Origin: Acetofilamentum sp.
Lineage (GTDB): Bacteria; Bacteroidota; Bacteroidia; Bacteroidales; JAFGUD01
Direction: 5' to 3'
Length of the DNA stretch: 7,768 nt
Assembly: GCA_020722645.1 (NCBI GenBank)
Contig: DYKL01000156.1
Coordinates: 1 to 7,768 of the forward strand
Shown: positions 1 through 6,609 of the stretch, one piece after another
Layout of the letters: every line of letters begins with the position of its first letter
How positions within the stretch are numbered: position 1 is the stretch's first letter
Position numbers and translations under genes: made by a program
The notes under the pieces: model-generated
What the model was told of the DNA's origin: nothing
Seen by the model: the letters and a program-made list of their open reading frames with translations, nothing else
The model's database searches: none

Positions 1-13
1 TTCAACAATTTTG

Positions 14-44
14 CAAAGATATAAAAACTATACTAAATTAACAA
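14..44 (-). promoter_or_regulatory. Candidate Bacteroidota-type promoter, leftward off the window
   Basis: Read on the minus strand, bases 21-14 spell TATCTTTG, an exact fit to the Bacteroidota -7 consensus TAnnTTTG. Bases 44-42 give TTG inside ATTGT, a plausible -33 element, 20 nt upstream of the -7 box. Transcription would start within the first few bases and run off the left edge into a gene that is not visible. In an AT-rich genome such matches also occur by chance. The two boxes at usual spacing make this one of the better candidates in the window, but the target gene cannot be seen. Confidence 0.45.
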
Positions 45-563
45 TACCTTATTTTTATAATAATTATTTTTCTTTATTTTATTGCAAAAAGTTACAAAAA
101 ATGTCCGGCAGACAAAATATTAGTTGTATATGGATCTGTGGGTTCAGGAAAATCTTTAAAGTGTATTAGAGGAGGAGGTGCTTTTGTTTTTCCAATTAAA
201 CAAAGTTATTCATTTCTTGATTTGAATATTCAAGAAATAGAAACAGACATAAATGTTTTGTGCAAGAATAATACTAATTTATTAATTCAGTCAAAAATAA
301 ATTTTCAGATAAATAATCAGCAGGATTATGTTGAAATAGCAGCTGAAAGATTTTTAGGTTTAAAAAACGATGAAATTAAATCAGTAGCAAAAGATATAAT
401 TGAAGGTCAAATAAGAGTTTTTGTTGCAAACATAGATAAAACTGAAATATTAGAGGATAAAGAAAGATTTATTTCAATTGTTTCGGAGTCAATAGATTCT
501 GAAATCAAAAAAATTGGTTTAAAATTGATTAGTTTTGATTTGAAAAACATATCTGAAAAATAA
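42..563 (+). pseudogene. Flotillin-like SPFH (band 7) protein, truncated at both ends
   Basis: The reading frame is open from 42 (just after an in-frame TAA at 39-41) to the TAA at 561-563, about 173 codons. It begins with a hydrophobic helix (YLIFIIIIFLYFIA), then KSYKKCPADKILVVYG and IRGGGAFVFP, the classic start of bacterial flotillins. AAERFLGL and AKDIIEGQIR follow, and then the end of the SPFH domain (IKKIGLKLISFDL). Flotillins are membrane-anchored scaffold proteins of lipid microdomains, usually 450-520 residues, with a long Ala/Glu-rich coiled coil after the SPFH domain. Here the frame stops right at the end of SPFH, so the whole coiled coil is missing. No ATG, GTG or TTG lies in frame before the GTG at 138, which would cut away the anchor and first strand. 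No plus-strand promoter is evident. I infer a decayed gene fragment; a short SPFH-only protein using a rare ATT/ATA start is possible but less likely. Confidence 0.72.
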
Positions 564-640
564 AAATTAACAAGTATTTTTTATAAATAATATGGGTTAA
601 ACATATTTTCTTGAAAAATTGATTTAGTAATTTGTAATAA

Positions 641-674
641 AAAAAAGGAAAACCTTGTTTTTTTTTCTTTTTTT
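641..674 (+). terminator. Probable rho-independent terminator after the flotillin remnant
   Basis: An A-run ending in AAGG (641-648) can pair with CCTTGTTT and the following T's (653-666) around an AAAA loop, with one mismatch at the G. A nearly pure T tract continues to 674. The GC core is only 2 bp, so the stem is weak, but the stem plus T tract and its position about 80 bases past the stop of the flotillin frame fit a terminator. Confidence 0.45.
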
Positions 675-696
675 ATATTTGCTAAAATTAATAAAA

Positions 697-1103
697 ATGA
701 TTACAACAAAATCCGGTTTAAGCAAATTTGAATTTTTGTCTGATATAAATAATTTATATTGGTAATGGCAAGAATCAACAAAAAAAGCAAAATGGGAAGA
801 TATACAAAAAGATATGTTGCTATATGCCGAGGCAGCAGAAAAATATAAAGCTGTAAATCATATAATTAATGAAAGAAATCAGCATTTTTTACTTGCGCCT
901 TTTTGCCAGGAATGGTTAGACAGAAAAGTTTCACAGCGTACAATTGAGGCGGGCTGTAAAAGATTTGCTGCAATCAAAAATGACAATTTTTTTGAACAGA
1001 TTGCTTTGGAACAAATTTTTGACGAAGAAGTTACCAACAGATACAGTTCAAAATGTTTAATTCGGTTCAGGAAGCTAAAGAGTAGATAAAAAAATTCGGA
1101 TAA
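697..1103 (+). pseudogene. Small conserved protein broken by a stop, a frameshift and a second stop
   Basis: An ATG at 697 opens MITTKSGLSKFEFLSDINNL and runs to an in-frame TAA at 763-765. The frame then continues as WQESTKKAKWEDIQKDM and stays open to a TAG/TAA region near 1083-1089. Near 1050 the frame appears to slip within a run of A's. Reading one base over from 1053 gives MFNSVQEAKE, then TAG at 1083-1085, then IKKFG and TAA at 1101. EAKEWIKKFG would be a natural ending, so the TAG is probably a mutated TGG. Restoring all three lesions gives a protein of about 135 residues. Its layout (short beta-rich N-terminus, YAEAAEKYKAVNHIINERN, FCQEWLD, IEAGCKRFAAI, IALEQIFDEE, then a phenylalanine plus EAKEW ending) recalls small STAS/SpoIIAA-like Bacteroidota proteins of unknown role. 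That family link is my impression only. The longest surviving piece, 814-1089, could still be translated but is unlikely to be functional. Confidence 0.68.
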
Positions 1104-1132
1104 AAAAAAGCGATTTTAAATCGCTTTTTTTT
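1102..1132. terminator. Bidirectional terminator between convergent genes
   Basis: A perfect 15-base inverted repeat (1102-1116 and 1118-1132) forms a stem with a GCGATTT core, flanked by eight A's on the left and eight T's on the right. Both strands therefore read as stem plus U tract. It overlaps the end of the rightward pseudogene and lies 3 bases beyond the pnp stop codon, so it can end transcription from either side. Confidence 0.85.
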
Positions 1133-1134
1133 GT

Positions 1135-3270
1135 TTATTCAACAATTTTGGGTAATAAAATTTTTCTTGAAAGTCGTAATTTGTTCGTTTTGGGGTCAAT
1201 ATCAACTAATTTAACTTCAATTTCGTCGCCTTCCTTTAATATACCGTCAAGTTTTTCAATTCTTTTGTGATCATATTCAGAAATATGCAATAAACCTTCT
1301 TTTCCGGGCAGAATTTCTATAAAAGCACCGAAATCTTTAATTGATTTTACTTTTCCGATATAAGTTTTACCTTTTTCAGGTACTGCAACAATTCTTTGAA
1401 TTTTTTTAAGAGCTGCATTCAGATTGTCAGCTTCAATAGCAGTAATAACAACTATACCTGTATTGTCTTTTTCTTCTATAGCAATTGTGCTTTTGGTTTC
1501 GGCTTGAATACCCTGAATAACTTTACCGCCGGGACCGATAATTGCACCGATAAATTCACCGGGAACGACAATTCTTGCAATTTTTGGAGTTTGAGGTTTG
1601 TATTCCGGTCTCGGTTTGTCTAAAGTTTTGAGCATTTCCCCCAAAATGTGCATTCTTCCTTCATTTGCTTGTTTCAGAGCTTTTTCCATTATCTCGAAAG
1701 AAAGTCCCTGAACTTTGATGTCCATTTGACAAGCTGTTATACCGTCTTTTGTACCTGTAACTTTAAAGTCCATATCTCCAAGGTGGTCTTCGTCTCCAAG
1801 GATGTCTGAAAGAACAGCCCATTTCCCTGATTCAATGTCTGTAATAAGACCCATTGCAATTCCTGAAACAGGTTTTTTGATTTGCACACCTGCATCCATT
1901 AGAGCAAGCGTACCAGCACATACTGTAGCCATTGAAGAAGAACCGTTAGATTCCAGAATATCTGAAACTACGCGTATAGTGTATGGACAATCTTCTTCGT
2001 TCGGAATAACTTCTTTTAAAGCTCTCATAGCAAGGTTTCCGTGTCCAATTTCTCGTCTTCCTATGCTTTTGCGAGGTTTTGCATCGCCGGTAGAAAAAGG
2101 AGGGAAATTGTAATGTAACATAAAACGTTCGCTTTCCTGAACAAGAACTTGATCAATGGTTTGTTCGTTCATTTTTGAGCCTAATGTAACAGTTGCCAAT
2201 GCTTGTGTTTCACCGCGTGTAAATATAGCCGAACCGTGAGTTGCAGGTAAATAATCAACTTCGCACCAGATAGGTCTGATTTCGTTGGTTTTTCTGCCGT
2301 CTAATCTGATACCTTCGTTTAAAATAAGATTTCTTACTGCATTTTTAATATTATCATGGAAATATTTATCAATTAATTTTAATTTATCAGTATCATCATC
2401 GCTAAGACCAAGATTTTCAATAAATTCTTGCTTAATATTTTCAAAACCTTCTTTTCTTTGACTTTTTGAAGCATTTCCTAATTTAGCAACATCATAAATT
2501 TTCTGATAAGTCTGTTGTTTAACGATACCTTCTAATGTAGTGTCTTCGGGGTCTCCCTTATATTCTCTATATGGTTTTTTACCTGCCATTTCTGCGAGTT
2601 CCATCTGAGCCTGACATTGTATTTTAATAGCTGCGTGAGCAGATTTGATAGCTTCGAGCATATCTTTTTCAGATACTTCTTTCATTTCACCTTCAACCAT
2701 TAAAATGTTTTCAACTGTTGCCCCGACCATAATGTCGATATCAGCTTTCTGAAGTTCATCAAAAGAAGGATTTATGACGAATTTACCGTCAATTCTTGCA
2801 ACTCTGACTTCTGAAATAGGACCGTTGAAAGGAATGTCTGAAACCATAAGAGCGGCAGATGCAGCAAATCCTGCCAATGAATCCGGCATTATTGTTTCTT
2901 CTGCTGATATTAGCTCTATATTTACAAATGTTTCAGCGTGATAATCTTTTGGGAACAAAGGTCTTAATGCTCTGTCAACTAATCTTGATACTAATATTTC
3001 GTAATCTGACGGACGTCCTTCTCTTTTTTTGAAACCGCCGGGAAATCTTCCGAAAGAAGCAAATTTTTCGATATATTCTACGGATAATGGCATAAAATCA
3101 ACATCAGGACTTATTTCTGTGGCTGAGACAACTGTTGCTAAAAGCATTGTGTTGCCTTGTTTTAATACTACTGCACCATCAGCCTGTTTTGCTAATACGC
3201 CTGTTTCGATAGTTATAGGTTTACCAAAACCTAAATTTATAGTTTTTGATATTGGGGTTGGTTTGTTCAT
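1135..3270 (-). CDS. pnp: Polyribonucleotide nucleotidyltransferase (polynucleotide phosphorylase)
   Basis: PNPase degrades RNA 3' to 5' by phosphorolysis, releasing nucleoside diphosphates, and can also add 3' tails; it acts as a cytoplasmic trimer. The 711 residues match the usual length. The first RNase PH domain is at about 13-145, with GRFPGGFKKREGRPSD at 74-89. A helical linker spans about 150-315. The second RNase PH domain is at about 320-550. It carries the phosphate-binding SNGSSSMATV (441-450) and LGDEDHLGDMDFKV (491-504), whose D493 and D499 correspond to the metal-binding aspartates D486 and D492 of E. coli PNPase. A KH domain at about 563-625 has the GPGG loop at 579-582. An S1 RNA-binding domain at about 634-703 contains DFGAFIEILPGKEGLLHISE. 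The start is an ATG preceded only by AAAAG, as is common in Bacteroidota. It lies 147 bases downstream of rpsO on the same strand, the widely conserved order. No key residue is missing. Confidence 0.98.
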   Translation of the reverse strand: MNKPTPISKTINLGFGKPITIETGVLAKQADGAVVLKQGNTMLLATVVSATEISPDVDFMPLSVEYIEKFASFGRFPGGFKKREGRPSDYEILVSRLVDRALRPLFPKDYHAETFVNIELISAEETIMPDSLAGFAASAALMVSDIPFNGPISEVRVARIDGKFVINPSFDELQKADIDIMVGATVENILMVEGEMKEVSEKDMLEAIKSAHAAIKIQCQAQMELAEMAGKKPYREYKGDPEDTTLEGIVKQQTYQKIYDVAKLGNASKSQRKEGFENIKQEFIENLGLSDDDTDKLKLIDKYFHDNIKNAVRNLILNEGIRLDGRKTNEIRPIWCEVDYLPATHGSAIFTRGETQALATVTLGSKMNEQTIDQVLVQESERFMLHYNFPPFSTGDAKPRKSIGRREIGHGNLAMRALKEVIPNEEDCPYTIRVVSDILESNGSSSMATVCAGTLALMDAGVQIKKPVSGIAMGLITDIESGKWAVLSDILGDEDHLGDMDFKVTGTKDGITACQMDIKVQGLSFEIMEKALKQANEGRMHILGEMLKTLDKPRPEYKPQTPKIARIVVPGEFIGAIIGPGGKVIQGIQAETKSTIAIEEKDNTGIVVITAIEADNLNAALKKIQRIVAVPEKGKTYIGKVKSIKDFGAFIEILPGKEGLLHISEYDHKRIEKLDGILKEGDEIEVKLVDIDPKTNKLRLSRKILLPKIVE

Positions 3271-3302
3271 CTTTTAAAATTTTAATTTGTTTCTAATAAT
3301 TT

Positions 3303-3344
3303 TTTTGTGTTTTTATAATGTTTTTGAATGGGTAAAACACAAAA
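3303..3344 (-). promoter_or_regulatory. Hairpin in the pnp 5' leader
   Basis: Two perfectly complementary 11-base arms, TTTTGTGTTTT (3303-3313) and AAAACACAAAA (3334-3344), would pair in the leftward transcript around a 20-nt loop, 33 bases upstream of the pnp start codon. In E. coli the rpsO-pnp interval holds a hairpin cut by RNase III, through which PNPase represses its own mRNA. A similar role here is inference from position only. The stem is almost all A-U and therefore weak. Confidence 0.4.
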
Positions 3345-3390
3345 GATTTAATACTAAAGTAGATATAAAAATAACCGCGGGAGGGTTGCA

Positions 3391-3424
3391 AAAAAATAAA
3401 AGGAATTGTAATTCCTTTTATTTT
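3391..3424 (-). terminator. Terminator-like hairpin overlapping the rpsO stop codon
   Basis: Arms 3393-3407 and 3410-3424 are perfectly complementary over 15 bases with AAGGAATT/AATTCCTT at the core. The minus-strand transcript ends with a run of U's (the A's at 3391-3401 on the plus strand). The rpsO stop codon (3418-3420) lies inside the stem. It should end or attenuate rpsO transcription ahead of pnp and protect the rpsO 3' end; ribosomes finishing rpsO could open it. Confidence 0.72.
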
Positions 3425-3687
3425 CTAAGTCCTAACTCTTTAATTATTGAACGATAACGTTCAATATCATTTTCTTGCAAATAACTTAACAAACTCTTTC
3501 TTTTTCCTACCAATTTTAGTAAAGCACGTTGAGTACCAAAATCTTTTTTGGAAACTTTCAAATGTTCGTTCAGGTGATTGATTCTGAAAGTGTATAAAGC
3601 TATTTGACTTTCACAAGATCCTGTATCAGATACACCTTTGCCGTATTTTGCAAAAATTTCTTTTTTCTTTTCGCTTGTTAAATACAT
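3418..3687 (-). CDS. rpsO: 30S ribosomal protein S15
   Basis: S15 binds the central domain of 16S rRNA early in 30S assembly and contributes to an inter-subunit bridge. The 89-residue length is exactly typical. The family signature is clear: FAKYGKGVSDTGSCESQIAL near the N-terminus, FRINHLNEHLKVSKKDFGTQ in the middle (the rRNA-contacting helices), then LLKLVGKRKSLLSYLQ, and the ending ERYRSIIKELGLRK. The ATG at 3687 gives the standard MYLTSEKK start and has no evident Shine-Dalgarno sequence. It lies upstream of pnp on the same strand, with a terminator-like hairpin at its stop codon and a -7 promoter motif about 44 bases upstream. Confidence 0.98.
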   Translation of the reverse strand: MYLTSEKKKEIFAKYGKGVSDTGSCESQIALYTFRINHLNEHLKVSKKDFGTQRALLKLVGKRKSLLSYLQENDIERYRSIIKELGLRK

Positions 3688-3731
3688 AATTATTTCGCTT
3701 TTTATTAACTTTTCTAAATATTTTGAGTTTG

Positions 3732-3739
3732 CAAAAATA
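3732..3739 (-). promoter_or_regulatory. Candidate -7 promoter box for rpsO
   Basis: On the minus strand this is TATTTTTG, matching the Bacteroidota TAnnTTTG box, followed by CAAAC. It ends 44 bases before the rpsO start codon. No convincing TTTG/TTG -33 box is present at the usual spacing; that region is A-rich instead. Support is positional and moderate. Confidence 0.42.
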
Positions 3740-3874
3740 TCAATTTTTTTTTAATCTAATACTTTTTTTGAAATTTTTTTTTATCTGTTTTTGAATACCG
3801 AGTTATACTTGAAAAAAATCCAAAAAAAAATTAATTCAATAAGGCTTTAACAAGAATTAAGAATATGTTATAAT

Positions 3875-3882
3875 TATTTTTG
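3875..3882 (+). promoter_or_regulatory. Candidate -7 promoter box for the DUF4173-type gene
   Basis: TATTTTTG matches TAnnTTTG and ends 32 bases before the ATG at 3915. It lies in the 227-base divergent interval shared with rpsO, which is otherwise filled with long A and T runs and shows no other structure I can support. No clear -33 box is seen. Confidence 0.4.
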
Positions 3883-3914
3883 TTTATTATTGCGTTTTAA
3901 TAAAAAAAAAAATA

Positions 3915-5417
3915 ATGAACAAAAAATCAAAATTCTGGCTTTTAATTATCGGTACAATTATGTTTACATTTATTTTCTGGAAACAAAGTATCGGAATTAA
4001 TTCTTTTATTTTTACATTGTTTATTGTTGTTTCAATGAATCTGGTGTTTCCTGAAAGCCGAAAATCTGTATATGCCTTAATTATTTATGCCGGTTCGGTT
4101 GTTTCGTCCTTATCAATTGTATATCACGCCTCAAATTTATCAATTTTTGTCTGGATAATGTCGTTATTTTTTATGCAACCAATTGTCCAGTACCCACAAC
4201 TTAAAACTTTGTTTTTTGCCTCTTTTTCGGGATTGGTTGAGTATATTACATCTTTTACCTTGCTACGTGAAAACATTGAAAAAACAGGTAAAGCATCTAA
4301 AAGTTCAAAAAAAATATTCAAAATTTTAAGACTAATTGCCATACCTATTGTTGCTGTTTTTGTTTTTTATTGGATTTACAAAGCCGCTGTGCCTGAATTT
4401 GATAAAATTACCGATACTTTTTTCGGAAAAATTGATAAATGGTTGTATAATATTTTCAAAAACATTTCATTTGAAATTGTTTTTATGATTATTTGGGGAT
4501 TTATGACTATCGGATGGTTTTTGTATAAAAAAGTTCAAAATAATCTTATTGCTGAAGAATCGAAATATACAGATTTAATTGAAAGAAAAAGAGGAAAGGA
4601 ATCTTTTAATTTTTCAATCACAAAAGGACTTAAACCATTGTTGAAATATGAAAATCTGATAGCTTTAATTTTGATTATTGCAGTTAATGTATTGTTATTG
4701 ATTGTCAATTATTTAGATATTACTACAATTTGGTTTGGGTTTAAATATTACGAAGGTTTTGATTTAAAACAATTTGTACATTCCGGCACATACCTGCTGA
4801 TTTTCAGTATTTTATTATCAATGGCAATAATGTTATTCTTTTTCCGTTCAAATTTGAATTTTTATAGTAAAAATAAACATTTGAAAATTGCATCTTACTT
4901 CTGGATTGCACAAAATACAATTCTTTTAATATCCGTTATTATCAGAAATTTGCATTATATCGAACATTTTGCACTGGCATATCTGCGAATAGGTTTATTT
5001 TTCTTTTTGCTAATGGTAATTGTCGGTTTAATAACACTAACTATAAAAATTAAAGACAAAAAAAGTCTGTTTTATCTGCTTAAAGTTAATTCATGGGCTT
5101 TATACATCGGTTTTGTCGTTTTTGCTGTTTTCGATTGGGACACAATCATTGCAAAATATAATCTGAATCACTACCCCGAAGCATTTGTAGAAGCGAGTTA
5201 TATGCTTACTCTCGACGAAAAAATTTATCCTTTGATTGATAAAAACAGTCAAATACTCCAACAAGATGACAGTTTGAATACTTATGAGTATTTTTATGAC
5301 CCTTACGATGTTGTGTTTAACAGTCAGGTTAATGAATTTGTAGAAAAATATAAGGAAAAAACTTGGTTGTCGTGGAATTACAAAGATAACGTCGCATACA
5401 AATATTTTATAGAGTAG
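3915..5417 (+). CDS. Multi-pass membrane protein, DUF4173/DUF4153 type
   Basis: The 500-residue protein is an integral inner-membrane protein of unknown function. About 11-12 hydrophobic segments are visible, roughly at 7-22, 28-45, 50-70, 75-90, 138-157, 185-204, 247-265, 290-310, 325-342, 355-377 and 390-407, some with flanking lysines. A soluble C-terminal tail of about 90 residues (410-500) is rich in Asp, Tyr and Asn. The C-terminal half carries the pattern I associate with DUF4173 proteins of Bacteroidota: VHSGTYLLIFSILL (288-301), FFRSNLNFY (309-317), an IAQN segment (331-334), RNLHYIEHFALAYLRIGLFF (344-363), and WDTIIAKYN (408-416). A charged loop (206-232) divides the two halves. The ATG is preceded by a run of A's rather than a Shine-Dalgarno sequence. 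The gene stands alone on its strand and its end overlaps the convergent transporter gene by 11 bases. The family call is from recalled sequence pattern; no function is known to me. Confidence 0.8.
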   Translation: MNKKSKFWLLIIGTIMFTFIFWKQSIGINSFIFTLFIVVSMNLVFPESRKSVYALIIYAGSVVSSLSIVYHASNLSIFVWIMSLFFMQPIVQYPQLKTLFFASFSGLVEYITSFTLLRENIEKTGKASKSSKKIFKILRLIAIPIVAVFVFYWIYKAAVPEFDKITDTFFGKIDKWLYNIFKNISFEIVFMIIWGFMTIGWFLYKKVQNNLIAEESKYTDLIERKRGKESFNFSITKGLKPLLKYENLIALILIIAVNVLLLIVNYLDITTIWFGFKYYEGFDLKQFVHSGTYLLIFSILLSMAIMLFFFRSNLNFYSKNKHLKIASYFWIAQNTILLISVIIRNLHYIEHFALAYLRIGLFFFLLMVIVGLITLTIKIKDKKSLFYLLKVNSWALYIGFVVFAVFDWDTIIAKYNLNHYPEAFVEASYMLTLDEKIYPLIDKNSQILQQDDSLNTYEYFYDPYDVVFNSQVNEFVEKYKEKTWLSWNYKDNVAYKYFIE

Positions 5418-6318
5418 TTTTTTTCTTTTTCGGGAAAATTACTTCCGCAAAAATCAAGTATAAAAGTACGAAAACAGCCAGAAATGCTGACGGCAAAGCA
5501 CTTCTTTCACCAAAAACAGTCAATGCGGTTGAGGCTGCAAATCCGGAGCTTTTGATTGTTAATATCAGGTTTTGTGAAATTCTTAATTTAAGGCGTATTT
5601 TTTTTCTTAAAATAAATTCGTAAAGCACACCAAGAACAAACATTGCAACAATCAAAACAGCTGAAATTTTCAGTAACATCTCGGTATCATTAAAAATTGC
5701 CTGTTTGTTTAACCCGACAACCGTATAAACTATTAGCGCAAAACCCCAGTTCACTACTTTTCCTCTGATTTTTTCAACAAAAGGCTTGATTTTTTTGAAC
5801 AATAATAGTCTTGAAAGTAAAATCGGGATTAGTATTACTTCGATTGTAACTCTTATCAGCTCAAATATTTCGATATCTGCTCCTTTTACAAACAAACTGA
5901 TGATAAGCGGTGTGGCTAAGATAGATAATAAATAAACTCCCAAAACACCAATCAAAGAATAATTCAAATTTCCTTTGTAAATAAACGTGAAAGGAATAAC
6001 TGCAACGCCTGGAGGTGTAGCGGCGATTATTACAAAACCCCAGAAAATTTCTTTTTCATCTATCAGAAAATAAGCTGTTGTAAGTAAAACAGCGCCAAAA
6101 AGAATAAAATTCAGAAAAAATGAATATAATGTGGTTTTTGCGAATATTTTGAATTCTTTTAATAGTTTGAAATTGAATGAAGTAGCAGAAAAAATCATTA
6201 TAACCGCCAAAAAATAGAGGGTAAAAGGTTTTAAATATTCTACTCCTTTGCTGAAAGACAAACCCATAACCATTGATAAAATCAAAAGAGTATTTCTGTT
6301 ATTCAGAATTTTAATCAT
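5407..6318 (-). CDS. Bile acid:sodium symporter (BASS)-like membrane transporter
   Basis: From the ATG at 6318 the protein is 303 residues, close to the usual 300-330 of BASS transporters, which move organic acids with sodium across the inner membrane using a ten-helix fold. Nine or ten hydrophobic segments are visible. Two motifs point to the family: ATPPGVAVIPFTFIYKGNLN in the middle (the substrate/sodium-site region after helix 4) and IKSSGFAASTALTVFGERSA followed by LPSAFLAVFVLL near the C-terminus. The protein ends in a KKKKTTL tail. A TTG at 6330 would add four residues (MPKK), but it lies inside a promoter-like TATTTTTG box, so I prefer the ATG. The substrate cannot be predicted. The 3' end overlaps the convergent DUF4173-type gene by 11 bases. 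A related carrier family with the same fold, such as AEC, is less likely. Confidence 0.75.
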   Translation of the reverse strand: MIKILNNRNTLLILSMVMGLSFSKGVEYLKPFTLYFLAVIMIFSATSFNFKLLKEFKIFAKTTLYSFFLNFILFGAVLLTTAYFLIDEKEIFWGFVIIAATPPGVAVIPFTFIYKGNLNYSLIGVLGVYLLSILATPLIISLFVKGADIEIFELIRVTIEVILIPILLSRLLLFKKIKPFVEKIRGKVVNWGFALIVYTVVGLNKQAIFNDTEMLLKISAVLIVAMFVLGVLYEFILRKKIRLKLRISQNLILTIKSSGFAASTALTVFGERSALPSAFLAVFVLLYLIFAEVIFPKKKKTTL

Positions 6319-6327
6319 TTTTTTCGG

Positions 6328-6335
6328 CAAAAATA
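6328..6335 (-). promoter_or_regulatory. Candidate -7 promoter box for the BASS-like transporter
   Basis: On the minus strand the bases read TATTTTTG, ending 9 bases before the ATG at 6318. Used as a -7 element it would give an mRNA with almost no leader and would exclude the TTG start at 6330, which it contains. No clear -33 box is visible, so this is a motif match only. Confidence 0.35.
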
Positions 6336-6379
6336 TTAAATATCGGGATATAATTAGAGATTAATAGAATTTTACAGCG

Positions 6380-6572
6380 TTAACCCGCATTATTCATAAA
6401 TAATGCTGGCTGCCTGTCCCGCCTTTGCGGGAATTTAGAATAACTAACAAATTTGGGGTTTTGCAAACGTCCAAATTTGAGTTATTCTAAATCGGGGTTT
6501 CCTGAATTGCAACCCGCTAATCAACCCGCATTCATAAAAATTTTTACAATTTTTATGAATAATTCAGGTTAA
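6380..6572. repeat. Palindrome-dense element bounded by 18-bp inverted repeats (possible MITE or structured RNA)
   Basis: The end sequences 6380-6397 and 6555-6572 are inverted repeats matching at 16 of 18 positions, each with TTAA at its outer edge. Inside are further foldbacks. A perfect 8-bp stem with a CATA loop lies at 6387-6406 and a 6-bp TCCCGC/GCGGGA stem at 6417-6432. A long imperfect hairpin occupies 6434-6491. An 8-bp CCTGAATT/AATTCAGG pair (6501-6508/6561-6568) encloses a perfect 13-bp stem at 6530-6560. The heptamer AACCCGC occurs three times (from about 6382, 6511 and 6524). This fills the 291-base gap between the BASS-like gene and the next leftward gene and has no coding frame of note. 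TTAA could be a target duplication, but it is itself a palindrome, so this is not proof. Confidence 0.55.
6434..6491. repeat. Long inverted repeat, 21 paired bases with a 2-base bulge
   Basis: The arm TTTAGAATAACT followed by AA and CAAATTTGG (6434-6456) pairs with CCAAATTT then GAGTTATTCTAAA (6471-6491), fully complementary apart from the extra AA. The loop of 14 bases contains TTTTGCAAA. It is the longest foldback in the window and lies at the centre of the palindromic element. It is too internal and lacks the T tract expected for a simple terminator. Confidence 0.75.
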
Positions 6573-6609
6573 TATGATTGGGATATTGTACGCTTTAATT
6601 ATTAGTTTA

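Noticed and set aside
132..158. GSVGSGKS in the flotillin frame fits the Walker A pattern GxxxxGK[ST], suggesting an ATPase.
   Set aside because: It lies between KILVVYG and KCIRGGGAFVFP, where flotillins normally have a similar glycine-rich turn. No Walker B or other NTPase motif follows, so it is a chance match.
1396..1623. Plus-strand open frames inside pnp (also 1802-2113 and 3029-3277).
   Set aside because: They are shadows of the strongly supported minus-strand pnp gene and show no recognisable protein features.
4124..4342. Minus-strand 72-codon frame within the DUF4173-type gene.
   Set aside because: It is antisense to a convincing membrane protein gene and has no family-like motif.
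6417..6432. TCCCGC/GCGGGA hairpin taken as a stand-alone terminator.
   Set aside because: No T tract follows on either strand and it is one of several stems in a larger palindromic element.
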